Of a stretch of 64,000 nt of DNA, positions 22,641-36,619 are shown piece after piece (the first letter of the stretch is position 1; every line of letters starts with the position of its first letter). The notes below the pieces were generated by a model. That model searched no databases and was not told where the DNA came from. It saw nothing but the letters and a program-made list of their open reading frames with translations. Origin of the DNA: Brachycybe producta (Eukaryota; Arthropoda; Diplopoda; Playtdesmida; Andrognathidae); assembly GCA_036925085.1 (NCBI GenBank), contig JAUPFP010000100.1, positions 310,001-374,000 on the forward strand. Reading direction: 5' to 3'. The position numbers and the translations under genes were made by a program.

Positions 22641-24289
22641 CTGAAAGTAGGCAATCTCTGGTAGCAGGTTTGTTATCAGTGATTGCCCATGTAAAGGGGT
22701 TGCTTTTATTATTCTACAGATTTTGAAATAATTTGAACTTGTAAGAAATGTTTTTTTTTAAATTATTTGTTTCATTTTAATGAAAATTAAAATTTTCTGT
22801 TTTTTTTTCTTCTAAAAATTCAATATATTTTTCATTATGGTTAAGGTGAAAACGCATTTAGCTAATTAAAAATTTGCTACAAAATGGTGTTGTAAAAAAA
22901 TCCCCAGTTAATTAAATTAGTTTGAACTCGACTTGTGTTTTGTCTATTTTTCACTAAATAAACTATTATTATTATTATTATTATTATTATTATCGGGAAA
23001 GATAAACCAAGGTGCATGATATTTTTTCATAATAATTTGAAACCATTTTCAGTTTTTTCAGTTTTCAAATAACGAAAAAACTGACCGTTCTTTCGTGTTA
23101 ATTTTCATAAAGCCAACATTTTAAATTCCAGAAGCACTTTCATTAATTAGCCATTATTTACATCAAGGTTCAGGTGGTATTTTTATGACACAACAATATT
23201 TTTAAAAAATAAACTTGTTATGCCATTTTCTAAACTTAATACAAACAAATGTAAAATTTGTTCATTTTTAAACTGCCATAAAAAAGTTAATTTTAAAAGA
23301 TATCATTATGAGAATTAGCTTATCACCTTCGTTTACTTTTCTAATTTCAAATGAATTTTGAAATTTTCTCAAAAAGTTGATTAAAACTGTACTTCCTATT
23401 GTTTTGCGTGACCTACCACTAAATACCCTTTACCTTTTAAAAGAAATATTGAAATTGTTAAAAATTAAAAAATGGTTATTGATTTTTATTCATCGCCGTT
23501 TTTAAATGTTGTAACTATTAATTTGTTAATAGAAGTTTAATTAGAATAAATTCTGTTACATAAAAAAGGGTCTGGTGTAAATCGGTACTAAAAAAATATC
23601 GAAATCGATCAAGCAATAAAAACAAGCTTAGCCTTTTTTTTTTGTTGATTTTTTTATATATAGATTTTATCATTTTGAACATGTTTTTCTTGTAGCAATT
23701 TTTGTGTGTTGTTTTGTATTTTAAAATTGTTCATTGTAAGAAAGGAAAACAACAATAATAACAATCAATATTGAATATTATATATTGATAACTGAATTTG
23801 TTGTGTATTGAGTTAGAAGAGGGTGGAGGTCATTTAAAGAAGAACAAACACAACATGTGTTTTATTAAAGAATGAAAATACACATCAGAGATTGGGTATA
23901 ATAATAAAAATGTGTGAGGGCGTAATATTGACCAATCAATACTTTTTTTTTAGACGTTTAACACATTTTTTTCTCTTTTTCGTTTATAAAACTAGTCTTT
24001 ACTTACAGTTCTCACAATGTAATACATGATTTTTTTAAGTTAGAGGAGGAGGAGGAGGAACAATTCAAGCAAAAACTTATTACTTGGTTTACTTACTAAC
24101 AAAATTATAGAACTTGAAGGGAAGGTTGTTTTCTGCTGCCTTTCTACTGAATTATGGAATTTATTTTTGTGCTCAAATTCAATCAGAAAACTTGGCACTT
24201 GAACTTCAACTTTTGATCGCTTTAAACATGGTTTCAATACTTTTATGTCCCTCTGCCATAGGCCTATTTGGCTGCTAGCAGAGTACTAA

Positions 24290-24760
24290 TTGTAATTGTA
24301 ATTGAAAAACGGTTTTAAAAAAATATACAAATTAAATAGCGTTTTTGTTCTCAAATTCAGTAAAAAGAAACTTTGCACTTGAACTTCAGCTTGAATCTTC
24401 TAGCCTGTTTTAAGGGTTCTAGTTGAAGTTCAAGTGCCAAGTTTTTATAATACCAATTTTTAGTTCCAGTTTAAGTTCCAATATAGAAAAAAAAATGTTC
24501 AGAAATATACAAAATTAAATAACATTTTTCGTGCTCAAATTTAACAAAAAAAACTTGGCACTTAAATTTCAATATGAACTCTCGAAACAGGGTTCCAATA
24601 TAGAAAAAAAACTTGTCCAAAGAATACGCAAATAAAACAACGTTTTTGCACTTAAATTCAATAGAAAAAAAACTTTGCACTTGAACTTCAATGTGAACTC
24701 TTTAAAACAGGGTTCCAATAAAGAAAAAGACTTGTTCAAAATATATATACAAATAAACAA
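24290..24760. repeat. degenerate tandem repeat, about 120-130-bp unit
   Basis: The block GTTCCAATATAGAAAAAAA, then AAATAAAACAACGTTTTTG, then CTTTGCACTTGAACTTCAA recurs at least three times with decay. Similar pieces lie at 24170-24240 and in the 30050-31080 region. Non-coding. Confidence 0.6.
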
Positions 24761-25339
24761 AACAGCGTTTGTCAAACAATTTACACAAATAGTGAAAGTC
24801 AACTGACATAACGCAGGAAGCCTTAGTGTAAACGCACCTTGATGAAAAACAGTGCAGTTCTTCGTTTAAATTGTTTTTACATGAAAATGAGTGATGAAAG
24901 GATCATCAATAATGGTTTTTTGTTGGTGATTAAAAAAAATGTTCAATAGATTTTTTTTTGGTATTATACCGTGTATAATAATTTAACCAAGATCATCATA
25001 TAAAATACACCATTTATATTTATGAGATGAGGCTACAATGTGTGTGTGTTGTTTGATGAAAGAATTTGCTTTCTATTAAGTTATGATAGTCTTATTAAAA
25101 AAAAGAACAATGAAGAGATTCTTTTTTTTCACAATTACTTTTTTATTATTGTTTGTTAAGATTATGCAAATAGTAATTTCTATCTTGATTCTAATAATAA
25201 GAAAACACGTATAATTTATTGTAAGAGGTTCTTGCGTATATTGATCTTTTTTTAGTGTAAAAATACTACACAATGATTATTATCTAACTTTTCAATATTA
25301 TGTTCAAAATTAATTAGTCAAATAGTCAAAATTTTAAGC

Positions 25340-25700
25340 TGTTTTATGAACAGCTGATTTTCGAATTCTGATTATTCTGCGTTTCAAAAGAAAACACTAA
25401 GATAAAAAAAAACTGAGTGTATTTGAAACTAGAACTGCAGGTGGTGGATCAGTCAATAGTATTTTTCATGTTGATTGATATACATTATTTCAAAATAAAC
25501 TTTTTACAGACAAAAATTTAAAAATATCGTCTATTTAAATTCTGGGTCATTTTCAAACTGCCATAAAAGGTTTATTTTGAAAGATAACAAAATGAAATTT
25601 ACCTTTAAGTGATAGAGCTACCCTTCCAGTTTCTAAAATACTTTCAAGTTTTTCTTAATTTTGATAATGAAATATGCCTTTATATACAGTATAAAGTTAA
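25340..25700. repeat. foldback-family repeat copy
   Basis: Well-preserved copy: TTTATGAACAGCTGATTTTC at the left, AAAATAAACTTTTTACAGAC, GGGTCATTTTCAAACTGCC in the centre, and TTCCAGTTTCTAAAATACTT at the right. Left and right halves are inverted relative to each other. Confidence 0.7.
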
Positions 25701-26060
25701 TATTTAAATATATTAAATTTGTATTTGAATAGAATTTATTAGGGTAACAAAATATTGATTTAGTATTTCAATTTCTTCAGATATTAATTAATAACATCAA
25801 TTATCTTTGTTAATGTCCTTAACTGTACTCTGTATAACTCAATTAAACACATTTAACTTGAATTTATTCAATTTATTCAGTTAATAATCTGAAAATATTG
25901 AGTTAATACTTAAATATGATATATAAATTATTGGCATTAAAATATTGATTTAGTATTTCAATTTAAAATATTAATAATAAAGTCAATTTGTATTTGGTAC
26001 ATGTCCTTAATTGGATTCCGTATAATTCACCTAAACACATTTAATTTGAATTCATTTAAC
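25700..26060. repeat. dispersed AT-rich repeat, inverted relative at 62800-63060
   Basis: Contains AAAATATTGATTTAGTATTT twice and ATTGGATTCCGTATAATTCA; the complement of these motifs appears at about 62800-63060. Family unknown. Confidence 0.6.
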
Positions 26061-29000
26061 TCATGTGTGAGTACTAGGTATTATTTTTCTTTTGAATGTG
26101 ACTTTTTGTCACATTTATGGAGTCAAGTAAATGTTGACATAAGCCTATATGCAATTTTAATACAATGCTCTTAATTTTTTTGCGTTATGACTACCGTAAT
26201 GACATTAAAACAAAACCAGGAACATTTTGAGGTATTGACCAAGACTTCGAAAGATATCTTATGGATCTTATAAATGGTAGGTTGCCAGAGTAGAGGAGGC
26301 AGTTTTGAGGGTCGTCGTTGTTCATTGAGCACCTAATGAAGCGCAACTTAAATGACAATAGTTGAACCACCACCACCCACACATACATGTATATAGAGTA
26401 TAATGCTGTATATATAATAAATAATATCCTATGATTCGTGGCTGAAATTGTCAATTTCCAGACTCCGGCACACAGTTTAGGTTTTATTGCAAATGAATTA
26501 TTTTCATCCTCCCACCTTTTCTGATCTTGTATTTATGCATTTATGCAATGAACCTAAAATATTATTTTCAGAGCCCAAATGTGTGTAGCATTTGGAAAGG
26601 CCCCTCCCACTCATTTTTTGATGTTATTTATTTCGTCATCAATAATTTGTGATAAAATAATGACAATTTTTTCTCTCTAGTAAAGTCGTTGTGTACTTGT
26701 TCCACTTGGCTTCATGTTATATAGTGAATGCCTGTATAGAAAGGGGTAAAATTTTGAAGTAACTTAAGTGTCCATACAATGGGGGTCTATAATGCAAAGA
26801 AAATCTCAAGCTGAGCTTATTTATTCTGTCTTAGAAGTGGCCGAATAGATATTTATTTTATTTTCATCCTCCCGGATGACGCGCCTGCGTCCCTCCACCC
26901 GTTTTACGTTTTTCAAGCGAACGTTTTTAAAAATAAACATTACGACAAAATTCAAAGTGTTTTAGAAACTAGAATAGTTGGTGATAATGCTAAAAGTTTT
27001 TTTTTCTCATGATGATATCTTTAAAAAATAAACTTTTTGTGACAGTTTGAAAAAGAGCGAAAATAATTTTTTTCATGAAATGCTTATGTTTTTAAACTAT
27101 TTTTTTCTATGAAAAAACTTTTAACATAATTTTTTACCATTCTAGTTTTGAAAACAATTTGTGTCAAAATTTGTTTTTTTTTATATATAGACGCAATAGA
27201 AATCTCTCCCCCCCTCTATATACCTACTAAATAAAGTAGATTTAACACACTTAATCATCTTCATGTTTTTTTCTTTAGTTTGTTTTAACATTTTTCAATG
27301 ACTTTGTTCTTATGTCAAGTCTTTTTAATTATAAATGGGCCAAGACTTTAATCACATTTCTGATATTTTTATCCTTTTGGTGGCTATGATGATGATGATG
27401 ATGATGATGGAAATTGGTTTTCTGACAATGTCAATATTCAAAGAAAATACTGAGAATTTTCATGAAAGAGAAAAAAAAGAGGGGTTAGAATATTTTTTTC
27501 TTCTTGTGTCTTGTCTAGTACAACACAGATTTTAAGCTTCATATGATTTAAATTGGAGAATTTTGTTGGTGATTTTTAAATAAAAAAAACACCCTGTAGA
27601 TAGATATAGAAGGATAAAAAGAAGAATGGAAAGGATTAATTTTCTATGGCCTTCTGATGATTTATCTGGGGCTAATAAACCGATTTCTATTCACGACACG
27701 ATATTCATCAGTGGAATTCCATAAAGAAGGCACTGACTTTGTGTCATATGTCACTTTTTTGAACTAACATTTTTTCTTCCCTTCCGCCCCCCCCCCCCTT
27801 TTTTTAAAGGCCAACACAGAAAATGGTTTTGAGTGTTTTTTTTTTCTTTTCTTAAACGTAATTCTAGCTTTGTCGTCGCCATATAAGAAGCCATTAATCG
27901 AAGAAGACTTCAAATAATAATAAAAAATAGGTTCAGTAAAAAAAGAAAATTCCAATTTTCACCTAACACACGACCTCAACAACATGGAATAAATTTTTTA
28001 TTTATAAAAGAGATAATTAGGAAGTTATTTTTTGTGCCGTTTACACTTGACACTTGGCATTGTTTATGTTTGTACTGATTTTTATTAAAGGTGTTTAATA
28101 TAATAGGATGAGTGAGCCATTTAACTGAATTGCCAACAAAAAATACTTGAAAAAACTGTCTTAAGAAGCAAATTTGTGTTCTTTATTAATCTCATCAATT
28201 TCTAATTGGTTTGTTACTTGGTCTGACGTCATAAAAGGGCGGAGGAAAAGAAATTCTAATGCTGGGCACAATTGTCTGTGAATTTTGCTCCCATCATTTA
28301 TGACAGGTTACCCCACTAGTTTATAAATAATTAATAATTCATTTATTGCCAAATCACTCAGTACTCAAGACATGTAAGTTCATCTAAGTTGAGGCTTTTT
28401 GTATTTTAGTAAGGCAGCCATGTTAACATTAACAGTAGATCAGACATATATTAAAATGAAATCACAGGTATTTATTCAGGTACAAATGAAATTCCAAGCA
28501 AATATGAAATAAATATTACATTAGGGGGCCTGTGCCCTTAATACATGCCATAGTTAAATTCTTTGGTAGACATTAATGAGACTTGTTACAGTACATGTAT
28601 TTATGATATACTACTTAATACTTATAATGATAGAAAGTGTCAATATCCACAGATAGGGAGCCCTGCTTAGGAGGACATATTATAGCTTGACACTTTTATT
28701 GGGATAAGTAGTGCCATGTGACGAGCCTCAATGTTGAAGGAAAGTTCTTTAAATTGAGTACTTTGTACATTTTTTTGGAATATTCAAAATTTTTTAAGGC
28801 ATCATCTTCACCATGAATGCAAATAGAAGGCTTTGCTGCTCCATTTTTTAATTACTGGCCTGTTATTAATTATTGGCATTCTAGTAGCCTGATTGAAATT
28901 AATTCAAAATAATTTTCGTTTTACTGAACATTAAAACTATGTGAAAAACATAATAATATCTAAACACGATTTTAGTGTCAATAAATACTGTATATATCAA

Positions 29001-29264
29001 TATATTCAATATTTACATTTGGCATACATTTTACTCAATTTCTATCGAAATTGGCAGTTTTGCGAACAAGTCACACAACATAGCATACATATTAATTTTC
29101 AATTAAAATGCTAGAAGGCTAACTACTAGCAGAATGGCTGTTTTTTTGCAGCCACGGAAAACTAGAGATTTTGGATTAATGAATGGCCATATGGGATCTG
29201 TGGATCGAATAAGTCAAGAACCGATTTTAGTGTACGTGTTAGCAAAATTTAATGGTGAACCTCC

Positions 29265-29339
29265 ACCTCTTTATAATATACATTATTTATTTGATTCTTA
29301 ATTGAACCCCAAATAAATAATATATATTATAAAGAGGTG
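29265..29339. repeat. perfect-looking hairpin
   Basis: CACCTCTTTATAATATACAT followed by ATTTATTTG pairs with the complementary arm ending at 29339, around a loop of about 18 bp. Likely a MITE remnant. Confidence 0.65.
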
Positions 29340-29576
29340 ATTCACAATTAAGACCACTATTAGCTGATTTTTTTTTTGTTTGAGAATTCTTAATTTTAAC
29401 AAATGTTTCAGAGCAATTTGTTGTTACCCTTGTTGAAAGAAAAAAGACACAAGTCTAGATTTTTGAAATCATCGATTCTTTTTTTTTTTTTCTTCGTTCC
29501 ATCTCTATTTCCCCCTTTGTGAACAAGAAAAACAGAAGTATTATAAAAGATATAAAACGAGGGTAAGGTGGCAAAG

Positions 29577-29602
29577 GGGGGGGGGGGGGGGGGGGGGGGG
29601 GT
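29577..29602. repeat. poly-G run
   Basis: About 26 consecutive G. Length may be an assembly approximation. Confidence 0.85.
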
Positions 29603-31950
29603 AATGTTTTTTTTCTCTTCTTCTCTCAGGCAAACGTTTATGTGTTCCTGGTTCCCTAACAAAGCTGTAAATTTAACAGGCGATTGGTTTGAAGTGACTC
29701 AAAAACACCTCTTTCATATATTTGTACCGGTGTACTACTACTACTCTATATGAGAATTGTATTTTACTACAACTAGTACTACATTTTTTGTTGAAGTTTC
29801 TTATTTCGAAAGAAAAGCGAAACAATCAACTGTATTTATATATAAACCTACTATGTAGTATTTTCAGCTGCCATTGGCCAACACAAAATGAAGTATCTTT
29901 ATGGGCCTTATACTTTTTTTTTTGGATCACATTCATTCAACTCTTTTCTTCTTTTTTTCTGACTGTAAACCCCCCCCCCCCTTTTTGTCTTGACCACTTG
30001 AATCATAAGTTTAATGTTGAATTCAATAACGAAAGTTTTACACTGATTGTTGGTTTATTAAGTCTAAATTTAAGAAGAATAAAAATTGGCAGTTGAACTT
30101 TTAACTTCTGACCCCTTGAGAAGGGTTCCTAACCAGGACCGTCTTTGTCTTTTGTGGCCCCTGGCACAAGATTTATTTGAGGCCACCAACCATGCCTTTA
30201 CAAATAAACTCATTTTTCCCCCAAGGAACCAATGTTCTGTATATAAAAAGTATTGATGATTCCATGATGATTTATTTCCATTGCATATTTTGGAACAGCA
30301 GGACTTTTATGAAGTAAATCACATAAGTGAATAGGCCTATTTTTTAAAATAGTAAAATGTTTTTGATGTTGGATAAATTGAAATTAAAGATTTAAAAAGA
30401 CAGAAAATAGTGACAATTAACTGACAGAGGCCCTGGGCCAGGGCCCAGTTGGCCCCCCCATTAAAATGGCACTGTTCCTAACAGCTAAAAACAGGGGTTT
30501 TCGGTGTTTGAGCCCTGTTCAGATTATTCAAATTGAAGTGCCAAGGGTTGATTCTTTTTTTTTTTAAATTATAACTAAGCTGTTTTCTCCGTTTTTTTTA
30601 AATATGCAATTGGCAGTTAACTTCAACTCTCTAAGCAGGGTTCTAACATAGGGAAAAAAACCTTGTTGAAGGGTTAATCAATAAAATAGGGTGTAGGGTG
30701 TTCAGGGTGTTCACGTTGAAGTGATGATAATAATGGTTGATTTATTTTCTTAGAAACTCTAGAATATCGGTTTCGACTTGAACTCTCTGAGCAGGGTTCT
30801 AATATAGAAAATATTCCTGGTCAAGGTTATTCAATAAAACATGTTTTTTCTGTGTTGGAACCCAGTTCTCGAGTTCCGAATGTTCAAAGTTGAAAGTACT
30901 AAGGTTATGTTTTTTTTTCTTAGCAGCTTTTTAATCTGTTTTCTCTGTTTTTAAATAAGTAATTGGTGGTTAAACTTTAACTTTAACTCTCTGAGCAGGC
31001 TTTTTGAATCCATGAAGTGTTAGAACCCTATGCACGTGTTAACGTTGGAGTGCTAAGGGTGCTTTTTCTTTGAATCTTTAGAATTTGGTTCTCTTATTTT
31101 CCCCCCTTTTTATTAAGAAAAAAAAAAACGAGGTCTTAAATGTATTTAAAGAAGTGTTACTTAGTTAGTTCTGAACATTCTCATCATCACCTCCTTCAAT
31201 TTGAGCTAAGTGCTCCTCCACTCTTTAATCTTATCTCTCTATTTTTCATTTTCATTGTAGATTTTATTTTTAAAAAACGAAAAAAAAAACCTCCTCCTGG
31301 ATTGTTCTCAGATACTTTCTCTTCAATACACGAGTGATTTGCATGATTTCAAGCCTAACATTAAGGCTATTAAGAAGACATTTTTTTCTTAAAGAGGAAG
31401 ATTAACGGAAAAGTAATAAAAAAAAACCCTGTGTTGTTCAGTCAAGCCAATATAATTCGCTTTACATGAAATAATCTTTTTTATACATAAAATATAATTA
31501 CAATTTTTCTACATTATTATTATTATCTTAAAATAAACAAATAGCTCTCGTTCATATTTTTTTTTATCTCTGTCTTTCTTTTCATCGCAGAATTTTTTTT
31601 TTTATTTACTTTGAAAAAAAATATATATAGAAATAAGCAAACAGTTTTATTGAGTCGAAATATGACTGAGTTGACCACTGAAATTCGTACACTGACCCAC
31701 CCATTAATGGTCAGTATAGATGAGCCAAACCGAAAAATGTCTTATCCATTAAGAGAGGAAGTTAGTTTGCTTTTTTTTGTGGCATGTGTGTGTGTATGTT
31801 TGTATGGATGGATCTGTTTGGATGGAGACTTAAGTAGAATAATACGAGATACTGTTTGTGTGGGTGGGTGGATCGTTAGGGTAAAAAAAAATAAACCTAA
31901 GGGCTTCATGAACTCAGTGGTGCACAACTTTAAAAACAATTCTATATATA

Positions 31951-33379
31951 CTGGGTGGTGCACCTAAAACGTCTCCATGTTTCAAGATGAATAATTCAGA
32001 ATTTTTATAGAATATCTACACATTTTATGTAGTTTTTGACGACACAACAAAATTTATTTGTACAATTTCAATTTGAATAATTACTTTGAAAGCAGCCCAG
32101 ATGACAATTTAGTCCAGAAACTGTATGGCAACCAAAATACATTGTCAAAATAACCCTATTAATACATTTCAAAAAAATTCCCTTCATATAAATGTAAAAT
32201 TGAGTTGAAAAGTAGCATGAATAAAATACGTACCTTTGTAAAAATGTAACAACAATCTGTGAATCCCCATCAAAATGTGAATTTCTCCATTCACAACATC
32301 CTCAGAAAGTAAATTCCATTGTCAAATGATTCTAAGGTAAAAATGACCCAAAATATGAGTTTGTATTCGCAGCAAACACCTCTAATTTTTATTAGAGAGA
32401 GGTCACCAGGGGCGGAGTGGCCTTTCAGGCATTAGGGCATTTTTTTAATGGGCCGCACAGTTTCAGAACCGATTTATTAATGAAACGCGAAAAAATTAAA
32501 AAAAATTGCACTAATAAAAATGAAGAAAATGTTTTAATAGTAGAAATAATCAAAAAAGTAGAATGACACATCCTTGTTGGAAAAAAGATAAGAAAGTAGG
32601 AATATATTTGAAACAGAATAATAATTTCGCTCTGCCACGTACTTTTTATTTTAAAAAAAACGTTTTTGCGCGCTACGTCTGCTAGTGCAAGATACCAAAA
32701 GATGACACATGGCCCGAGTGGCAAGGCGGCAAATGCCACCTGCACCGTTCATTCTAGACACTGGTGAGCCAAAGCGCCGAGTGTTGTATTTAAAAAAACT
32801 AAACCACTTATACTTTTGGAATTCAAGCGAGATGATAATAATATATAGAGGGTTATAGGGGTGCTGTTCGACAAGGCATTTATTGTACATTGTATATACT
32901 AATAATGCTGTCATTCAACTCAATATTATAATTGCATGGGGAATTATTATTGTGAAAACATGAAACATATTCGCTAAAAACTAAACAGCTTTGTAGAAAT
33001 TGATCAAATTTTAAAAGAAACTAGAAAACACATCCACAAACATATAACCATAAAAGGAAATTTCCGTGCACCTACCAATTTTTTAAAATGTAAATTCAAA
33101 AACCGGTAACCTTAAAGTTGATAAATGGACAAAAAAAAATGTTATAACAACAGAACAGATTTAATGTAAAGATCATCATCAGCATTAACAGTTCTCCTTC
33201 TTAATACTTAAGACTTTTGTAAAATAATTTTTTTTTAAAAGTGAAATAAATTAGTTCACTTTTTACTAGTGTTTCTGTTTTGTTGTTTGTATGAATCTAA
33301 AAAATGTCAATTGTTCAGCTTATTTCTGACATAACAGAAATCTTAACTAAACTGGGGACGTTTTAGGTGCGCCATGCAA
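31951..33379. mobile_element. non-coding TIR element, 1.4 kb
   Basis: The left end CTGGGTGGTGCACCTAAAAC and the right end (inverted) TTGCATGGCGCACCTAAAAC share GCACCTAAAACGTC, and each end abuts TA. No transposase frame is visible inside; the longest frames are 106 and 87 codons without motifs. A second sequence starting CAGGGGCGGAGTGGCC near 32407 may be a nested hAT-like fragment. A sequence with a similar end (ACAGGGTGGTCTAAAATAAA) is at 36719. Confidence 0.5.
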
Positions 33380-33889
33380 TACATTGCATTGTGTGTTGTC
33401 TATGGACCACGATTATTTATGAGAGATTTTCTATTCTTGTACATCTTGTGTAGAACTTACTATTGATACATGTGAATGGTATGTTTTAGAATTTAGATGG
33501 TCTCAAAAGCTAGAAAAATAGGCCACAGCAATGGATTATTCTTGTTCTTCATACAAACAAACAAACCCCCCCCCCCCCCCAAAAAAAAGAGTCTATGTCT
33601 CTTTTTTTTTTACTATACATATTTACAGCATTATTTTTTAAGAATATCATCATTATAATTTTAGTTACAGTAACATAAACATTTTTTTATGATAATGAAC
33701 ATCATCTAAACTAGTTTTCATCTTTATTTTTGGTAAATACGAGTGTGCACACAAAATAACAGTAATTTTTCATGCAAAATTTTTGAAAATTGTGTCGAGT
33801 TGAAGACGTTTCACAAGCAGCTGTTAAAAAATATGCAAATAAAGGCGGAACAATGAAACACAACTCTGGTTATTCTGCACTTCAGAGAA

Positions 33890-34400
33890 GAGACATTAAG
33901 GTTTTTTTTTATGAACAGATGATTTTTGAACTCTTGGTTGTGTCTCTGTGTTTCTGAAGAAGCTACATTAAGAAAAGAAAAAACAAAAAAGTTTCTTAGA
34001 AACTAGAACAGTAGCTGAACATCTTAGTAACATTTTCATGTTGCTATCTTTCAAAATAAACTTTTTACAGATAAAATTTCAAACAAAATAATATCGTTTG
34101 CTTAAAGTTGAGACATTTTCAAACTCATATAAAACGCGAATTTTAAAAAGATATCAACATAAATATTCACTCTTTTAAGTAACTGAGCTGCCCTTCTAGT
34201 TTTCAAAATATTTTTGAAAACAAAAACTTTAAACCAAACAATTCAGCAGCAATTTGGCATCAGATTTAGAAGATAATGTTCAGAAATTTAATATTTAGCA
34301 ATTTTCAAGCTTGTCACCGATGAGTTCAGTTACTCTTCTAGTTTCTAGAATTCATTTTTTTTCTTCTCTTGACATTGCTTCTGAAATGCAGAATAGTTTT
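33890..34400. repeat. foldback-family repeat copy
   Basis: Left arm with ATGAACAGATGATTTTTGAA and TTTCTTAGAAACTAGAACAG, centre with GAGACATTTTCAAACTC, right arm with GATATCAACATAAATATTC and CCCTTCTAGTTTTCAAAAT. Confidence 0.65.
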
Positions 34401-34928
34401 AGAAAGATATCCCATAATCGTGACTACAAAGTGATCGCTTACGCTAGATTTATGTAAAATAATACTAAAATCTGTGAAAGTTGAGAATGAAAAATCATTT
34501 TTCACTTTTCGTTCTTTTTTTTTTACATTAAATTTTTTTCTTTGAATACTGAAAAAATAGATTCAATTTGCCTGTCTAGCACAACATAACCTCTTTTTTA
34601 TATTATTGGTAACAATATTGCTCAGTTTTTTTTATAGTGCAGAAAAAAAGGTAACAAACCCGTATTCAATATCACTCATCGATCTTTGTCAAAAAAAAAA
34701 CCTTTTTTGTAGGTTTTTTCTTTGTAAAATGGTGAGAGAGAAAAAAAATCATTTTTCACTGGAACCTATCATTTTATTTAAAAAAAAAATGATTACGATG
34801 ATTATTCCTACATAACATGTAAAAAAATCTTATCTCGTCATTGCCTTTAAAACTTGACTATTATTTGTCATGGGTTCAGGACAATTTCAAGTTTCATGGT
34901 TTTATCACATGTGGTGAAAAATTCAAAA

Positions 34929-35406
34929 CTTCACAATAAATTAAAAATATATATTTGAAAGAAAACTTTATTATATCAATTTCAAATAAAAATATTAGCA
35001 AAAAAAATTCCACAAATTCCACAAAAAGATACTTTTTATGACAATTTGAAAATAATCAACTTTTAGATTTTTTTGTATTAAAAATAATGATCGTTTTTTA
35101 AAAAAAATCTCATAAAATGTTTATTTTTAAAGATATCCTCATACAAATTACTCCTTATAACTTCACAATAAATTAAAAATATATATTTATTTGAAAGAAA
35201 ACTTTATTATATCAATTTCAAATAAAAATATTAGCAAAAAAAAATTCCACAAAATTCCACAAATTCCACAAAAAGATACTTTTTATGACAATTTGAAAAT
35301 AATCAAATTTTAGATTTTTTTTGTATTAAAAATAATGATCGTTTTTTTAAAAAAAATCTCATAAAAAGTTTATTTTTAAAGATATCGTCATACAAATTAC
35401 TCCTTA
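34929..35406. repeat. tandem duplication, about 235-bp unit, two copies
   Basis: CTTCACAATAAATTAAAAAT starts at 34929 and again at 35161, and the two units stay alike to the CAAATTACTCCTTA at their ends (35160 and 35406). Differences are short indels (an extra ATTT, one more ATTCCACAA unit) and scattered substitutions. Each unit holds a fragment of the foldback family. Confidence 0.8.
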
Positions 35407-36204
35407 CACCTAAGATAAAGACCATATCTAAGTAATAGAAATGATTCTAAAATTTAATATATAGTGGCATTAACGAGTTAATACTATTTTAATTATTAGA
35501 TATTTCTGTTAATGAAAATTAATATAAAAGAATGGTCACATTTTTGTTAATTGAAAAAAAAAATTGACAATGATTTAAATGAATAATGAAAAAATACCAA
35601 ACACCTTTGTTTGTCGTCAACGATGAGAATAAATTTTGTTTGGTAAAAAAAATTCCAATCACAAGTCGAGTTCAGACTAATTTAATTAACCGAGAATTTT
35701 CTTTTAATTGGTTTTAATTCGGTAACAACGCCATCTAGTAGTAACTTGTTAATTAGCTAGCAGTATTTCCACCTTAATATCTAGTGTTAGTGTAAATACA
35801 GTTTCATACATCGATTATTATTTACAAAATCAATTTTTCTCTAGTTTGTTGATTCAGTGGTAAATTAGCATCACGACCCCCACCCCCAAATTAACTTCAT
35901 CAATTATGCTTTGAGTAATCACAACTTAATGAGTTTCTAAACAACAATTTAATTACACTCAAAAGTTATTTGAATATACACTCCAAACACAATTTATTTT
36001 TTAACTGTGATTTTTGAAAATCTTTAAGAGAGACAGAAAACAAAATACAACAATTATTTGTTTACTGTTTCAAGTAGAAATTTTTTTTTTGTATTCAATT
36101 GCAATGAATCTCAGTAGGAGAATAAAAAATCAAATAAATCTGGTTTTTCTTTCATGAAGCCAAACCAAAAAAAAAACCCTACATTCCCCTTCTAGAGAAA
36201 CACA

Positions 36205-36210
36205 TTTATT
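36205..36210 (-). promoter_or_regulatory. candidate poly(A) signal of EIF2B3
   Basis: AATAAA on the minus strand, about 58 nt after the EIF2B3 stop codon. In AT-rich DNA such a hexamer is common, so this rests on position. Confidence 0.45.
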
Positions 36211-36267
36211 TATTCAACATCCGTCTATTTCTGTTTTTTTTCTTCTTCTTCTTCTTCTGGTTTAGAT

Positions 36268-36579
36268 CTAATCAATTTCCATGAGACCATCTTCATTGGC
36301 AATCACTTCTCCACTCAGTTTAGCTTTGAAAAGAGAAAGAAGAAAGAAAAAAAGGTAAAAGCAAAAATTAAAAACAATTACAAATAAATAAAACATTGAA
36401 GCACCTCACTTAATATGACAAGTATTAAGTAAACCTATTTTTAACAATTATTTTTAATTAAGTTGTTATGTATAATTAATGATCAATAGATTGAAACGGA
36501 TCGATCCATTGGACCGAATAGTTTTAATATGTTGTTTTTTTCTTTCTTCGAAGGTTGTTACTAGGAAGACAAATAGAAT

Positions 36580-36619
<40 letters not shown>

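Larger units (their letters stand above)
21836..36267. other. long gene-free AT-rich region made of dispersed repeats
   Basis: No coding exon recognised in 14 kb on either strand; the short open frames are AT-rich and without domains. Content seen: foldback-family copies (about 22010-22640, 25340-25700, 26930-27160, 33890-34400), a tandem 'gttccaatatagaaaaaa' repeat (24290-24760, with decayed relatives at 30050-31080), an inverted-repeat hairpin (29265-29339), a poly-G run (about 29577-29602), a TIR element (31951-33379) and a tandem duplication (34929-35406). Confidence 0.6.
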
